DNA of 64,000 bases from Lachnospiraceae bacterium MA2020 (GTDB lineage Bacteria > Bacillota > Clostridia > Lachnospirales > Lachnospiraceae), in the NCBI GenBank assembly GCA_000746015.1, contig JQKK01000018.1, positions 39,214 through 103,213 on the forward strand. The letters run 5' to 3'. The notes beneath the pieces were generated by a model. The model had not been told where the DNA came from and made no database searches. It worked only from the letters and a program-made list of their open reading frames with translations. The translations under genes were made by a program, and so were the position numbers. Below are positions 42,409-50,855 of the stretch, piece by piece (the first letter of the stretch is position 1; each line of letters opens with the position of its first letter).

Positions 42409-44808
42409 TTAAAACTGTACTACTCTCGGTGAATGCAGACTAAAGCTGTCATTTCCATTCAGACCATTTATCTCCCTCACGCTCCGGATCTCAGCTTCAA
42501 GCAAATTATTTACAACCTTGACCTTCATCATGTAATAGAAATCTGCATGATGATCCTCAATCGATGTTATGTATCCTTGCTTATTTAAGCGTTCAACAAG
42601 CTCCTGCCTTGAAACAAGCTCGTTCTCCTTTATCTCACACAATACCGGTTCCAAATCATATGTACCGGAAGTATAGATATTGTTCTTGTAAAAGCGGAAC
42701 ATACCAGCTTTCGCAATGTCATGATGATGAGAATAAACAGTGTTTCCCTTTATTGCATAATAGTAAAAAATAAATTCTTTACCGTTCTCAAGAAGTCCGT
42801 TATTCTTCAATGAAAAATAGTAATCTGTCGGTTTATCAGCTCTGATATACCCGATAACACACAACGAATCCGAAAGATTTTTCCGTGTACGCTCGTCATC
42901 ATTATGATGCTTAAAAGCAACCGGTTCCTGATATATCATCTCAGCATAGTACTTCAGTCGATTGAGACGGGAATTCTTCTGACTCTTTTCCGTAATCAGC
43001 CCCATAATAAACTGCCGCAGTTCGTTCTCACCAAGTTTGCTGATACTCGGTTTCATTGCAAAGGCACCGACTCCCGGAAGTATTTCATCATAAAGACTGA
43101 ATACTTTATTTTTCCAGTCAGATGTACCTACATCACCAGGATATAGAACATAGCTGCCTATTGTCCTTCTGATTGCATCATTATAGGTATGCATCTTCAG
43201 TAAGTCGCCACGCTTATATGTATTTGTTACCTCAGCCGCCTTTTCTTCTATTAGTTCATTTTCATCAAAGTCAGCATCATCTTTTCCCTTTCCGATAAAT
43301 GCTGTCAGATCCGTTATACGGTACTTTGCATCAAAATGAACATAACTGACCGCACCATCATTTACAGCCTTACTTTCTCCTCCATCTTTTCCGCCAGTAT
43401 AACTACTCGGAAAAATAGCAAGAGTATAATCAGGCCGGAATGGTCTCGAATAAGATCCTTCATATCTCGTAGTTCTGAATGCTGTTGGCGAAAAGGTTCT
43501 GTTATAGTAAAGATTTATTCTTGTTCCAAGTCTATCTATAACAAATGCCTGACAGGATTTATCCCCTTCTTTTAGAGAAATATTGAGCTTTCCATATTCA
43601 AACTTCACAAACGGATCTTCAATATCTGTAATAACATCACACCCATCTATGGATTTAATTACACTACCAAGCTCGAAGAACAGCCAGTATTCATACAGCA
43701 AAGCAACGTTTTTAGATTCCGCATCATATACAGCATTTTCACCGTCCCAGTCAAGCTGAAGAGCAAGATCTACCATAGAATATGCTGCGAAAATCTCAGA
43801 ATAGCCTTCTCTCTTCTGCAAAACCTGGTTATTCTGTGGCATCATTTCAAGTCTGCCAATTTCTTCAAAAAATCGGTCGTGAAGAATTTCATCAAGCATC
43901 TGCTGTATATATGAAGCCTCGATCAAACACTCCGTCTGCTTCGATGCCCCATCCTGGTTCAACGAACTAATCAGTTCATCACAGATATACTGAAATTTCT
44001 CTAATGCAAACTTCAAAAATCTGTTAGCAACTGTATCTATGCTGTCCCTTTTCTGTGTAACAGCAACAATTGCAGGAAGAAAATGTCTTTGTCCATCTTC
44101 AGACTCATATCTGTTCCATTTCTGTGCATACCTAAAAGGATGTGTAAAAACCTTCCTTGAAGGCACTCCACATCCTATCGGTTTAAATTCCGGATCCTCG
44201 ACCAGCATACGATCGAGATTTCTCTTGATTGCCTCAAACAATCCCAAAAGATTCTCACTGAAACAAAACCTGCGCAAAAATATAAATTGCTCAAGCAAAG
44301 TCTTTGAATCATCGTCCGACTGGCTGAATACATTTGAAGTAGCTCCTGAATATTCCATAAGAAGCTCAGAGCACTTTTCAGCTAAGGATTCCGTCAATTC
44401 TATATAATCGTCTTCATAGTTCATTTTGTTAGGGACCACTTCAAATATCAGGTCTCTACGCTGATCGTGATCTATAAACGATGCTTTTGTTCTTCCAAGA
44501 TAATTTATGAATTGGAAAGTTACAGAGTTTTCATCCCTGTCAATTTTAAGGGATTTGTTATTTTCATTCTGTAATACGGGCAATTCATTTATGTCCTTTC
44601 CATTGCCTTCCAACCTAATGATATATCTCCTGGTTTCAGTTACCCTAAGTACAGGCTCGCCGTCAAGACCATTTGCAATATCAATTCCATCTAATTTTTC
44701 ATCTGATGGCTTAAATTGATATGTAAAATAGTCATTTCCCAACTCACATGGGATTTCATTCTCCCAGTCTATTTTGTTGTATGTTCCGACAGGGTAAAGG
44801 TATATCAT
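42409..44808 (-). CDS. DUF2357/PDDEXK_7 nuclease, McrC-like
   Basis: A 799-residue protein. The N-terminal and middle parts match DUF2357-type proteins (FLRRFCFSENLLGLFEAIKRNL, RVFTHPFRYAQKWNRYE-like region, DTVANRFLKFALEKF). The C-terminal half contains a PD-(D/E)XK core: RPDYTLAIF near residue 460 and VHFDAKYRI near residue 491, then a helix with KMHTYNDAIRR. Such proteins usually pair with an McrB-like AAA GTPase as restriction systems, and that gene is missing upstream. The start at 44808 has TGGAG upstream; an earlier ATG at 44880 was rejected. Confidence 0.82.
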   Translation of the reverse strand: MIYLYPVGTYNKIDWENEIPCELGNDYFTYQFKPSDEKLDGIDIANGLDGEPVLRVTETRRYIIRLEGNGKDINELPVLQNENNKSLKIDRDENSVTFQFINYLGRTKASFIDHDQRRDLIFEVVPNKMNYEDDYIELTESLAEKCSELLMEYSGATSNVFSQSDDDSKTLLEQFIFLRRFCFSENLLGLFEAIKRNLDRMLVEDPEFKPIGCGVPSRKVFTHPFRYAQKWNRYESEDGQRHFLPAIVAVTQKRDSIDTVANRFLKFALEKFQYICDELISSLNQDGASKQTECLIEASYIQQMLDEILHDRFFEEIGRLEMMPQNNQVLQKREGYSEIFAAYSMVDLALQLDWDGENAVYDAESKNVALLYEYWLFFELGSVIKSIDGCDVITDIEDPFVKFEYGKLNISLKEGDKSCQAFVIDRLGTRINLYYNRTFSPTAFRTTRYEGSYSRPFRPDYTLAIFPSSYTGGKDGGESKAVNDGAVSYVHFDAKYRITDLTAFIGKGKDDADFDENELIEEKAAEVTNTYKRGDLLKMHTYNDAIRRTIGSYVLYPGDVGTSDWKNKVFSLYDEILPGVGAFAMKPSISKLGENELRQFIMGLITEKSQKNSRLNRLKYYAEMIYQEPVAFKHHNDDERTRKNLSDSLCVIGYIRADKPTDYYFSLKNNGLLENGKEFIFYYYAIKGNTVYSHHHDIAKAGMFRFYKNNIYTSGTYDLEPVLCEIKENELVSRQELVERLNKQGYITSIEDHHADFYYMMKVKVVNNLLEAEIRSVREINGLNGNDSFSLHSPRVVQF

Positions 44809-45079
44809 AATCTCCATTAACCCTGAAGCGTAATGCTGCATCCATATCTTATATAAAGCTTGCGTACTGAATCCGGGCAATTCTTACATAGGCTTCCGAC
44901 AAACTCCGTAACCTTCTTCAGAAAGCGGGTCAGATAGGGTCAACCCGTCTGAATCCATCTATCTCCGTAGAACCACGGACAGCCTCGTAGAAGGTCATAA
45001 TTTTGTCGATTTTAACGTCGGGACTAATTATCAACTTTGTTCATTTGCGCCCGTATGCTCTCATTTGCTAAATTCATCC

Positions 45080-45106
45080 CGGTAGCAGGCTTACCGTCTG
45101 CTACCG
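45080..45106. terminator. Hairpin after the integrase gene
   Basis: CGGTAGCAG / CTGCTACCG forms a nine-bp stem with a nine-base loop; the sequence to its right on the plus strand is T-rich. Confidence 0.55.
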
Positions 45107-45131
45107 TTTGTGTTTGTCTGAAAAATCAAAT

Positions 45132-45193
45132 TTGCTGTCAAATTGATGTCAAACGAAAATCTTGATGTCAAACGAAAATCTTGATGTCAAAAC
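45132..45193 (+). repeat. 19-bp direct repeats, likely integrase arm sites
   Basis: TTGATGTCAAACGAAAATC occurs at 45143-45161 and exactly again at 45162-45180; partial copies precede it (TTGCTGTCA at 45132) and follow it (TTGATGTCAAAAC at 45181). They lie 20-80 bases from the integrase stop codon, the position where Tn916-type elements carry arm-binding repeats. Confidence 0.7.
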
Positions 45194-45213
45194 TGGTTTT
45201 GATGAGTCATTTC

Positions 45214-46446
45214 TCATGACAAACCATCTAACTTCTTTGATAACTTTTCTAATGCTTCTAGCTTACCTCTGTCAGTAGCCTCTGCATAAATGTCCATCGT
45301 AGTTTCGATATTCTTATGCCCCATTACTGACTGGATAACCTTCATGTTACTTTCAACTTCACATAACCTTGTTGCGAAAGTGTGCCTCAAGATGTGACAT
45401 GAAAACTTCGGTACTATCACCGGATCTCTGCCTGCCCTAGATGCCGCCAAAAGTTCTTGAGCGTTATAGTCATCTGTTATTCTCTTAATGGCTCGATTAA
45501 CATTCTGAGGACTCATGATACCACCATAGCGGTTTTGGAATATAAATCCTGTAACTCCACAAAGCTCAGAAGTATTGAGCCCCGTTGTAGTAAGCTGCTC
45601 TTCTCTTTCCATCTTGAGAGCTTTCTTTACCTTCATGCACATCGGAATGGTTCTTCTTCCGGCATCAGTCTTAGGAGTGTTGATCCTCATAACTGACTTT
45701 CTAGTCTTGCTATCAGGATAATATACGAGATTTCTATTGATATGAATATTGTCACCATCTATATCATCCCATATAAGTCCAAGACATTCGCCTATTCTCA
45801 TTCCTGTTCTGAAGAGTATTACAAATATAGGCCACCAATGATGATATATAGGATGCTCTTCAACGTATCCTAAAAAAGCATCCTCCTCTTCCGGCTTTAA
45901 TGCATGTCTGACACCTGTTCCGCCACTTGCTATTTTGTTGAGTTCCTTCATAACTCCATCCGTAGGATTCTTCCTGATAATATCATCTCTTACCGCGAGC
46001 TGAAATGTTGGATGAAGCAGACAATGAACAGAATCAACTGTGCTTAATGAAAGTTTTTCAACGTCCACAAGGTGAATGTAAAACTGAAGTACATCTGAAA
46101 ACTTAACATCGATAAGTTTCTTCCACCCGAATTTCTCCTTAATATAGCGATTATAAGTATAATCATAATTGCTTCGGGTAGTATCCTTCAGGTCAATCTT
46201 ACCAGATATGTATCTGTCATAAGCTGTATTTACATTACACTTACCTGCTGCATATACATCGAGGCCATCAAGCTGATTTCTTATCAGTTTCTTCTCTTTT
46301 TCCCTCAGTGATTGCAAATCATAAGCATAAATAAAATGTCGCCTATGAAATGGATCAGTGTAGGCATATTGATATCTGCCGTCTGATCTCTGAGACTCTC
46401 CTTGATGGAGAGCTCGTCCTTTATCGTCTTTTCTAGCTTTAGCCAT
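45214..46446 (-). CDS. int: Tyrosine recombinase, Tn916-type integrase
   Basis: A 410-residue site-specific integrase. An N-terminal arm-binding domain (SDGRYQYAYTDPFHRRHFIYAYD) and a SAM-like core-binding domain precede the catalytic domain with RTGMRIGECLGL (first Arg), SCHILRHTFATRL (HxxR) and HKNIETTMDIYAEA (Tyr nucleophile). Length and order match conjugative-transposon integrases. With the xis-like gene and the direct repeats it forms one end of an integrative element that should extend rightwards from about 45.1 kb. Confidence 0.95.
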   Translation of the reverse strand: MAKARKDDKGRALHQGESQRSDGRYQYAYTDPFHRRHFIYAYDLQSLREKEKKLIRNQLDGLDVYAAGKCNVNTAYDRYISGKIDLKDTTRSNYDYTYNRYIKEKFGWKKLIDVKFSDVLQFYIHLVDVEKLSLSTVDSVHCLLHPTFQLAVRDDIIRKNPTDGVMKELNKIASGGTGVRHALKPEEEDAFLGYVEEHPIYHHWWPIFVILFRTGMRIGECLGLIWDDIDGDNIHINRNLVYYPDSKTRKSVMRINTPKTDAGRRTIPMCMKVKKALKMEREEQLTTTGLNTSELCGVTGFIFQNRYGGIMSPQNVNRAIKRITDDYNAQELLAASRAGRDPVIVPKFSCHILRHTFATRLCEVESNMKVIQSVMGHKNIETTMDIYAEATDRGKLEALEKLSKKLDGLS

Positions 46447-46579
46447 ATTTCCTTCCTTTCTGTCTGAAAGGACTCGGCTTGCTTCTGAAAAGCTTTCATC
46501 ATAATCATTATGACTCTATTCACATCTATTAGCAAGTACCAAATCAGAAACGTCAAGCCCCATTATTCCCGTTGCTGAG

Positions 46580-46795
46580 TTATTCCCTAAAACTATCTAT
46601 ATAGTCGTTAATCTTATCGCAGTCAATCCAAACCATATTGTTGTTCATAACAGATTTTGCACCGGCATCTTTTGCAATCTCCATAAGCTTCGTTCTGCCT
46701 ATACCAAAGTATTTAGTAGCTGCCTGAACTCTCAGCCACTTAACCTTCTCCTTCTTAGCTATTTCAAGCTGTTCTTCATATAGTTTCTTTCCCAT
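46580..46795 (-). CDS. Excisionase-like DNA-binding protein
   Basis: A 71-residue protein with a winged-helix excisionase pattern: KVKWLRVQAATKYFGIGRTKLMEIAKDAGAK then VWIDCDKINDYIDSF. It resembles the Xis proteins of Tn916-type elements, which direct integrase towards excision. The start at 46795 lies within the end of the upstream HTH gene (20-base overlap), as often in these modules. The int gene follows 133 bases downstream. Confidence 0.87.
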   Translation of the reverse strand: MGKKLYEEQLEIAKKEKVKWLRVQAATKYFGIGRTKLMEIAKDAGAKSVMNNNMVWIDCDKINDYIDSFRE

Positions 46796-47072
46796 AAGAC
46801 CACGCACCTTCCATTTCATCCTCACGGATATATGCTGCAGCCTGCTTCTTAACGTCAAAGCGAATTCTGTAAAGCATCATCTTTGCTGATTCATATTGAA
46901 TGCCCTTCATATCAGCTATATCATAAATGCTCTTTTTCCCAAGAAGTACAGCCTCCAAGACTTCACGTTTTGAAGCAGGAATACATCTTATAGTCCTTTC
47001 CAATTCCGAATAATCTTGTCTAATTTTCCTGGCAGAAAGAATTACGTTTTTGTAATAGTCTTTCTCGTCAAT
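46776..47072 (-). CDS. Sigma-like HTH protein of the recombination module
   Basis: A 98-residue helical protein with a C-terminal helix-turn-helix like sigma region 4 (ASKREVLEAVLLGKKSIYDIADMKGIQYESAKMMLYRI). It belongs to the small regulators that precede xis and int in Tn916-like elements. Homology begins at IDEKDYYKNVILSARKIRQD, but no ATG is available; the only sensible start is ATT at 47072, which overlaps the previous stop codon as ATTGA. A downstream ATG or TTG would remove the first 20 residues. The unusual start is uncertain. Confidence 0.7.
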   Translation of the reverse strand: MDEKDYYKNVILSARKIRQDYSELERTIRCIPASKREVLEAVLLGKKSIYDIADMKGIQYESAKMMLYRIRFDVKKQAAAYIREDEMEGAWSYGKETI

Positions 47073-47214
47073 CCCCCTTAAAAATTGTTACATCAAAAAG
47101 CTCCGCATATTCAATGGCAGCATTAATAGTCAAACCTCTTACCCCCGATTCAATATTTGTAACAGTTGACCTGCTTACAAAATTTTCCGAAATCCGAAAA
47201 CGGAAATATAACAA
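47068..47214 (-). pseudogene. XRE-type HTH regulator remnant
   Basis: About 48 codons encode the C-terminal half of an HTH domain (SENFVSRSTVTNIESGVRG, LTINAAIEYAELFDVTIFKGD). The first helices and a proper start are missing; upstream sequence is unrelated. It directly precedes and overlaps the sigma-like gene, in the place where a repressor is expected. Confidence 0.6.
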
Positions 47215-47514
47215 TTGCCCAATGCCAAAATAGCATAAAGAGCCTGCAAAACATAATGAAACAAACTATCGTAAATAATAGTCATATTTCCGTTTTGCAG
47301 ACCTCTTCGTGCTATTAAATCATTATGATCACCATATTGTCATAATTAGCCTACTCAGCACTGGGCAAACTCTTGGCTTATGTGATTCGCTCTTTCGACT
47401 TATACATACCCACTACATAAAGTAATGTCCTGGCCTCTCCGCCATGATGCGATACAGCTCTGTTCACACTGCCTCATTCTATTAAGTTTTCAAAAAACAC
47501 GCTTCTCTTAAATA

Positions 47515-47760
47515 CTATATGCAATTTGCCATTACACTGTTAACAATATCCTTATATGTCGCTTCATGAACCGTTAAAATCCCCCTTCTTATCAAGACTT
47601 TCATAAGTCTCCCACATTTTGGACATTTGATAATTCCGTCTGCAATAAATGCCTCGCCCATAGGACTCGTACACTTTACACAGCATGCTGCAATATTTTC
47701 TTTCCTGCTATCTGATCTTGATGGTGCTTTAACTTCCTTAGTCATTCTAAGGTTTTCCAT
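47515..47760 (-). CDS. Small zinc-finger protein
   Basis: An 81-residue protein with a CVKCTSPMGEAFIADGIIKCPKCG cluster that should bind zinc, reminiscent of the C-terminal part of cysteine-rich Com/KTR-type phage or element proteins. A basic segment follows (GRLMKVLIRRG). The ATG has an upstream GGAGG. Unknown role; it might be a fragment of a larger gene. The 47215-47514 stretch before it shows no gene. Confidence 0.6.
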   Translation of the reverse strand: MENLRMTKEVKAPSRSDSRKENIAACCVKCTSPMGEAFIADGIIKCPKCGRLMKVLIRRGILTVHEATYKDIVNSVMANCI

Positions 47761-48187
47761 AACATATGTTCCTCCAAGTCAAAATATAGTAAAACTAATT
47801 GCATATAATGTCTATAATGTATTTCCCCTCTCATTTTGTAACATTTTCTTAATAGTATTGTAGCACATTATATACAATATTTGTACCTCTTTAAGTACAT
47901 TTGTAATACAAAATTTATAATTGTATGCTATATATTGCATTTTCTTTGTATATATCATATATATCTATCCTGTTATTTCACTTATGTATATGAAATATAT
48001 ATGAAACATATGTGACATATATATGAAATACTTAAACCAAGTCCAAAATTACCGCAACCTTGACATGTATCATGCAATTATATATACTTTTTATGATCTT
48101 CACGAAGAGCATGAAAAGTAGCCGCAAGGCACTGTTTGCAGCAATTTTCTTTTCATGTTTGTATATTATGTAAACGAGGAAAATACA
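47761..48187 (+). promoter_or_regulatory. AT-rich spacer with direct repeats and a hairpin leader
   Basis: No gene is seen. The part 47940-48045 is very AT-rich with three or four imperfect copies of CATATATGAAA. From 48110 to 48157 CATGAAAAG pairs exactly with CTTTTCATG around an inner GC-containing stem (GCCGCAA / TTGCAGC); this hairpin ends right at the first ATG of the following gene. Confidence 0.5.
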
Positions 48188-48526
48188 TTGAAAAATAACG
48201 ATATAAAATTATTCAATTGGAAATTCACAGAGCCAGATGATTTCCGCATGTGGTGCTATGCCGGCGGTAGAAGATACCTTTTTGCAGATAATATCATAGT
48301 AGTCAACGAAGGCTATCAGAGTTATATATACGACGTTGATCTTGATACATTTAATCCAAAAGACCATAACATCGATGAAGAAGATTTAGACTATATAAAT
48401 TCTTGTGATGATGATTATGAAAAAGCCTATGCCATTGCAGACTGCATCCAGCCTACAAGCGAAACCGAAGTATTCCCGACTGAAGAAGAAGCATGGCAGC
48501 ATATAAGAGAATATAAACTTAAGTAA
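48188..48526 (+). CDS. Hypothetical acidic protein, 112-123 residues
   Basis: A small acidic protein (IKLFNWKFTEPDDFRMWCYAGGRRYLF, DVDLDTFNPKDHNIDEEDLDYI, SETEVFPTEEEAWQHIREYKLK). I place the start at TTG 48188 because CGAGGA lies seven bases upstream; the in-frame ATG at 48155 is inside the hairpin leader and has no site. No family is recognised. Terminator directly behind. Confidence 0.65.
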   Translation: MKNNDIKLFNWKFTEPDDFRMWCYAGGRRYLFADNIIVVNEGYQSYIYDVDLDTFNPKDHNIDEEDLDYINSCDDDYEKAYAIADCIQPTSETEVFPTEEEAWQHIREYKLK

Positions 48527-48536
48527 CCCATATACA

Positions 48537-48580
48537 ATTTTAGGGGAGTGCCGATAATATCTATCGCACTCCCCTAAAAT
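48537..48580. terminator. Shared terminator
   Basis: The stem ATTTTAGGGGAGTGCG / CGCACTCCCCTAAAAT (with one irregularity) lies between the hypothetical gene and the convergent XRE gene. Confidence 0.88.
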
Positions 48581-48598
48581 TCTAATTTCGCAAATTTA

Positions 48599-49183
48599 TC
48601 ATTTTCCGTTGTTGGCATTATAGAGCTCCCATATCATCTTTCGAATGTCTTTCCTGCTCCAAAGCCAATCTACAATCTTATCATTTATCGGATAGTATTT
48701 TCTATCCTCATCACCATATAATAGCCAATCTAAACCAATATTCAGACCTTGAGCTATCCTTTTAGCCTGCTCCATATCCAGAGGACAAGCTCCGGTTTCA
48801 ATCTTTGAAATAGCTTTACGATCTATGCCGGCAATATCTCCAAGCATAGTCTGATTAAGACCTCGCTTCTCTCGTAGAGCCTTTACTCTCTCAGCACGTT
48901 CCGCATCAAGGTCAGCCTGCGTTGGGATAAATTTAGTTGCATCCTCCAAAGAAATATTCCCGGCAAAATACTCAACGTCAACTCCATAAGCATTGCAAAT
49001 GAGATTAACTATATTTTCAGGAATATCCCTTGTCTCATGCTCCAGCTGACTTATATAGCTGCCGGAATATCCGATTCCCTCACCAAAAGCCTTGCTGGTC
49101 AAGCCAAGTTACTCCCTGAAAAACCTGATCTTCTCAGCAAGCTCTGCCATATCATATTCACTTCTTTTTAATTCTTTTGCCAC
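48599..49183 (-). pseudogene. Two-HTH XRE regulator interrupted by a stop codon
   Basis: The reconstructed protein of about 194 residues has two helix-turn-helix domains: one near the start (AELAEKIRFFRE then GLTSKAFGEGIGYSGSYISQLE) and one in the middle (KALREKRGLNQTMLGDIAGIDRKAISKIETG). An in-frame TAA at 49109-49111 separates RFFRE from the rest. The start is GTG 49183 or ATG 49150. Unless TAA is read through, only the second part could be translated, from an internal start, lacking the first helices of domain one. Confidence 0.72.
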
Positions 49184-49245
49184 TACAGATTAACCTCAAA
49201 AAAGCTATATATAACGCAAATCAATATCTCTTCCAAAGTTAAGTA

Positions 49246-49677
49246 CTAAATAAGCGCTTTTTTCAACCTGAAACAAATAATATCCTTGCTTTCAGATGAT
49301 TCTATTTCATAAATTTCATCATAAGAAAGCGCCAATCCTCTAGGATTCCTTCCAATGATAACATACTGATTCATGACATCTTTGGAAATATATCTTCTCA
49401 TTCCGTCATCTAATAATATATCTGCATTATCAATAACAAAAATTTTATTTTTTGACTTTCTAATAGACTGTTTATAGTTTTTATTATAATCAATGTAATT
49501 AAAACATCTTAATCTCTTTTCTTCATACGAAAATTCATTGATAAAAGAAAAGACCGCCGATTTTCCAGTTCCGGAATCTCCTATTATAAAAGTTATATTC
49601 GTCTCAAATTCAAAGTCAATCAAGTAATTGGTATGCCTTGTATTTATTTTTTCAAGAACTACTGGCTTAATCTTCAT
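49246..49677 (-). CDS. Small P-loop ATPase
   Basis: A 143-residue protein with Walker A (FIIGDSGTGKSAVFSFI, GxxGxGKS) near residue 30 and a Walker B-like strand KIFVIDNADILLDD near residue 83. It is far shorter than AAA or ABC ATPases, with no sensor or signature motifs visible. It overlaps the upstream DUF4869 gene by 11 bases, so it belongs to a three-gene operon. It might load or signal for the other two proteins. Function unknown. Confidence 0.78.
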   Translation of the reverse strand: MKIKPVVLEKINTRHTNYLIDFEFETNITFIIGDSGTGKSAVFSFINEFSYEEKRLRCFNYIDYNKNYKQSIRKSKNKIFVIDNADILLDDGMRRYISKDVMNQYVIIGRNPRGLALSYDEIYEIESSESKDIICFRLKKALI

Positions 49678-50107
49678 ATTCCCACCATTTTTTCAATTCT
49701 TCATAGTCATTAAAAACTAAAGCTTTACCACCATCAAACGCTTCTGCTCGAATAAGATTAAATGGAATCATAGGATAATCACAGTAAACCTTCCCTTTTT
49801 CAAAAGAATATATCAGTTCAAGTGCATTCTCCCCACATTCAGAAATATCAAAAACCTTGTCTGCATTATAGAAAATATTTAATGCCGTTTTGCACCCGGT
49901 AGATAACTTATCAATATTCAATCCCGTTCCATCAAACCTTGATGCAAATGAATATTTATTTAATAGTTCCGATCTGTCTATTTGTTTTATAATCGGCTTT
50001 GCATTGTCATTCAATAGTGCAGCCGTAAATTTATTAAAGTAAGAGTCGTTTAATCTAATTAATTCAACATCTTTAGGTAGCTTACTTTTTTTATATACTG
50101 TAATCAT
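49667..50107 (-). CDS. DUF4869-type protein
   Basis: A 146-residue soluble protein (YKKSKLPKDVELIRLNDSYFN, LSTGCKTALNIFYNADKVFDISECGENAL, YCDYPMIPFNLI). The pattern TGCKTALNI...FDxxECGxNA fits DUF4869, a family of unknown function from Firmicutes. It is the middle gene of the module: the first gene ends one base before it starts, and it overlaps the ATPase gene. Confidence 0.75.
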   Translation of the reverse strand: MITVYKKSKLPKDVELIRLNDSYFNKFTAALLNDNAKPIIKQIDRSELLNKYSFASRFDGTGLNIDKLSTGCKTALNIFYNADKVFDISECGENALELIYSFEKGKVYCDYPMIPFNLIRAEAFDGGKALVFNDYEELKKWWEYED

Positions 50108-50803
50108 TTATAAGCCTGCTTTCACAAAAGAATCCTTTATAACAGAATTATCTGCTATTAGCCTCATTTTTTCTTCATAAGAAAGGTGGTTATACTCAAG
50201 TCCGCAAAGATCATCCGATTGCTTTGACTCCCAAGTACAGCAGTCAACGGTAAAACATTCTCCAAGCTTTCCTTTTGAAGTTTCTAATCCGGTATTTCTG
50301 GTTATTTCATATAGTAATTTTGCCAATAACTGTTCTAAATAAAAAGAGTCTGAATAATTGAGCTTTTCTCTTAATTCTGATATTTTCCCCTCATTAAGTT
50401 CATAATTTTCATTAATCAAGCTGTCTACTAGCAAGTCCTTAAGCTGCAAATGTTCTTTTCTCTTATCTCGCAGCTCATCTTCTTCTGTAAAAATCCACTT
50501 TTCTAACAATGTAAATGATAAAATTATAAATTCAAATGAGGGAATTTTAATAGTATGAACATTCTTCTTGTCTTTAATTATATCAGATAATCTTTTTGTT
50601 TCCCTCAATACATTTGGATTATCTATAAAATAATCCATAATAATATAGTATTCATTCTCACTGCCAACTTTTAATGCTGCCTTGCACAATTCAGAATTAT
50701 TCTTTTTAGTCTCAACCGTAAATTCCTCATACAGTACATTGAATAATTTTTTCCAAAATAAAAAACCTGATCCTGAGTCTTCGCACCAAATATACGTACT
50801 CAT
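50108..50803 (-). CDS. Hypothetical protein, possible divergent TOPRIM-like
   Basis: A 231-residue protein starting MSTYIWCEDSGSGFLFWKKLF. The strand followed by CEDSGSG..F and a later strand-acid segment YIIMDYFIDNPNVL are reminiscent of TOPRIM domains (strand-E-G-x-x-D ... D-x-D), as in DUF4435/RloB or OLD proteins, but the match is weak. The rest is helical and acidic. First gene of the compact module with DUF4869 and P-loop proteins. I do not assign a function. Confidence 0.7.
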   Translation of the reverse strand: MSTYIWCEDSGSGFLFWKKLFNVLYEEFTVETKKNNSELCKAALKVGSENEYYIIMDYFIDNPNVLRETKRLSDIIKDKKNVHTIKIPSFEFIILSFTLLEKWIFTEEDELRDKRKEHLQLKDLLVDSLINENYELNEGKISELREKLNYSDSFYLEQLLAKLLYEITRNTGLETSKGKLGECFTVDCCTWESKQSDDLCGLEYNHLSYEEKMRLIADNSVIKDSFVKAGL

Positions 50804-50855
50804 CCTAACCGCTCCTCTAAAGACTATCTACCATAGTTGCAAGCTCACTTTATGT

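Larger units (their letters stand above)
44809..45213. other. Spacer between nuclease gene and integrase
   Basis: No complete gene. Short open stretches on the minus strand (for example TRFLKKVTEFVGSLCKNC ... at 44820-44930) could be the tail of a lost gene before the nuclease. It also contains a stem (45080-45106) and integrase-type direct repeats (45132-45193), and should hold one end of the mobile element. Confidence 0.5.

Noticed and set aside
44820..44960. C-terminus of an McrB-like protein upstream of the DUF2357 gene
   Set aside because: Short coding-like stretches exist but share no recognisable motif, so a McrB remnant cannot be claimed.
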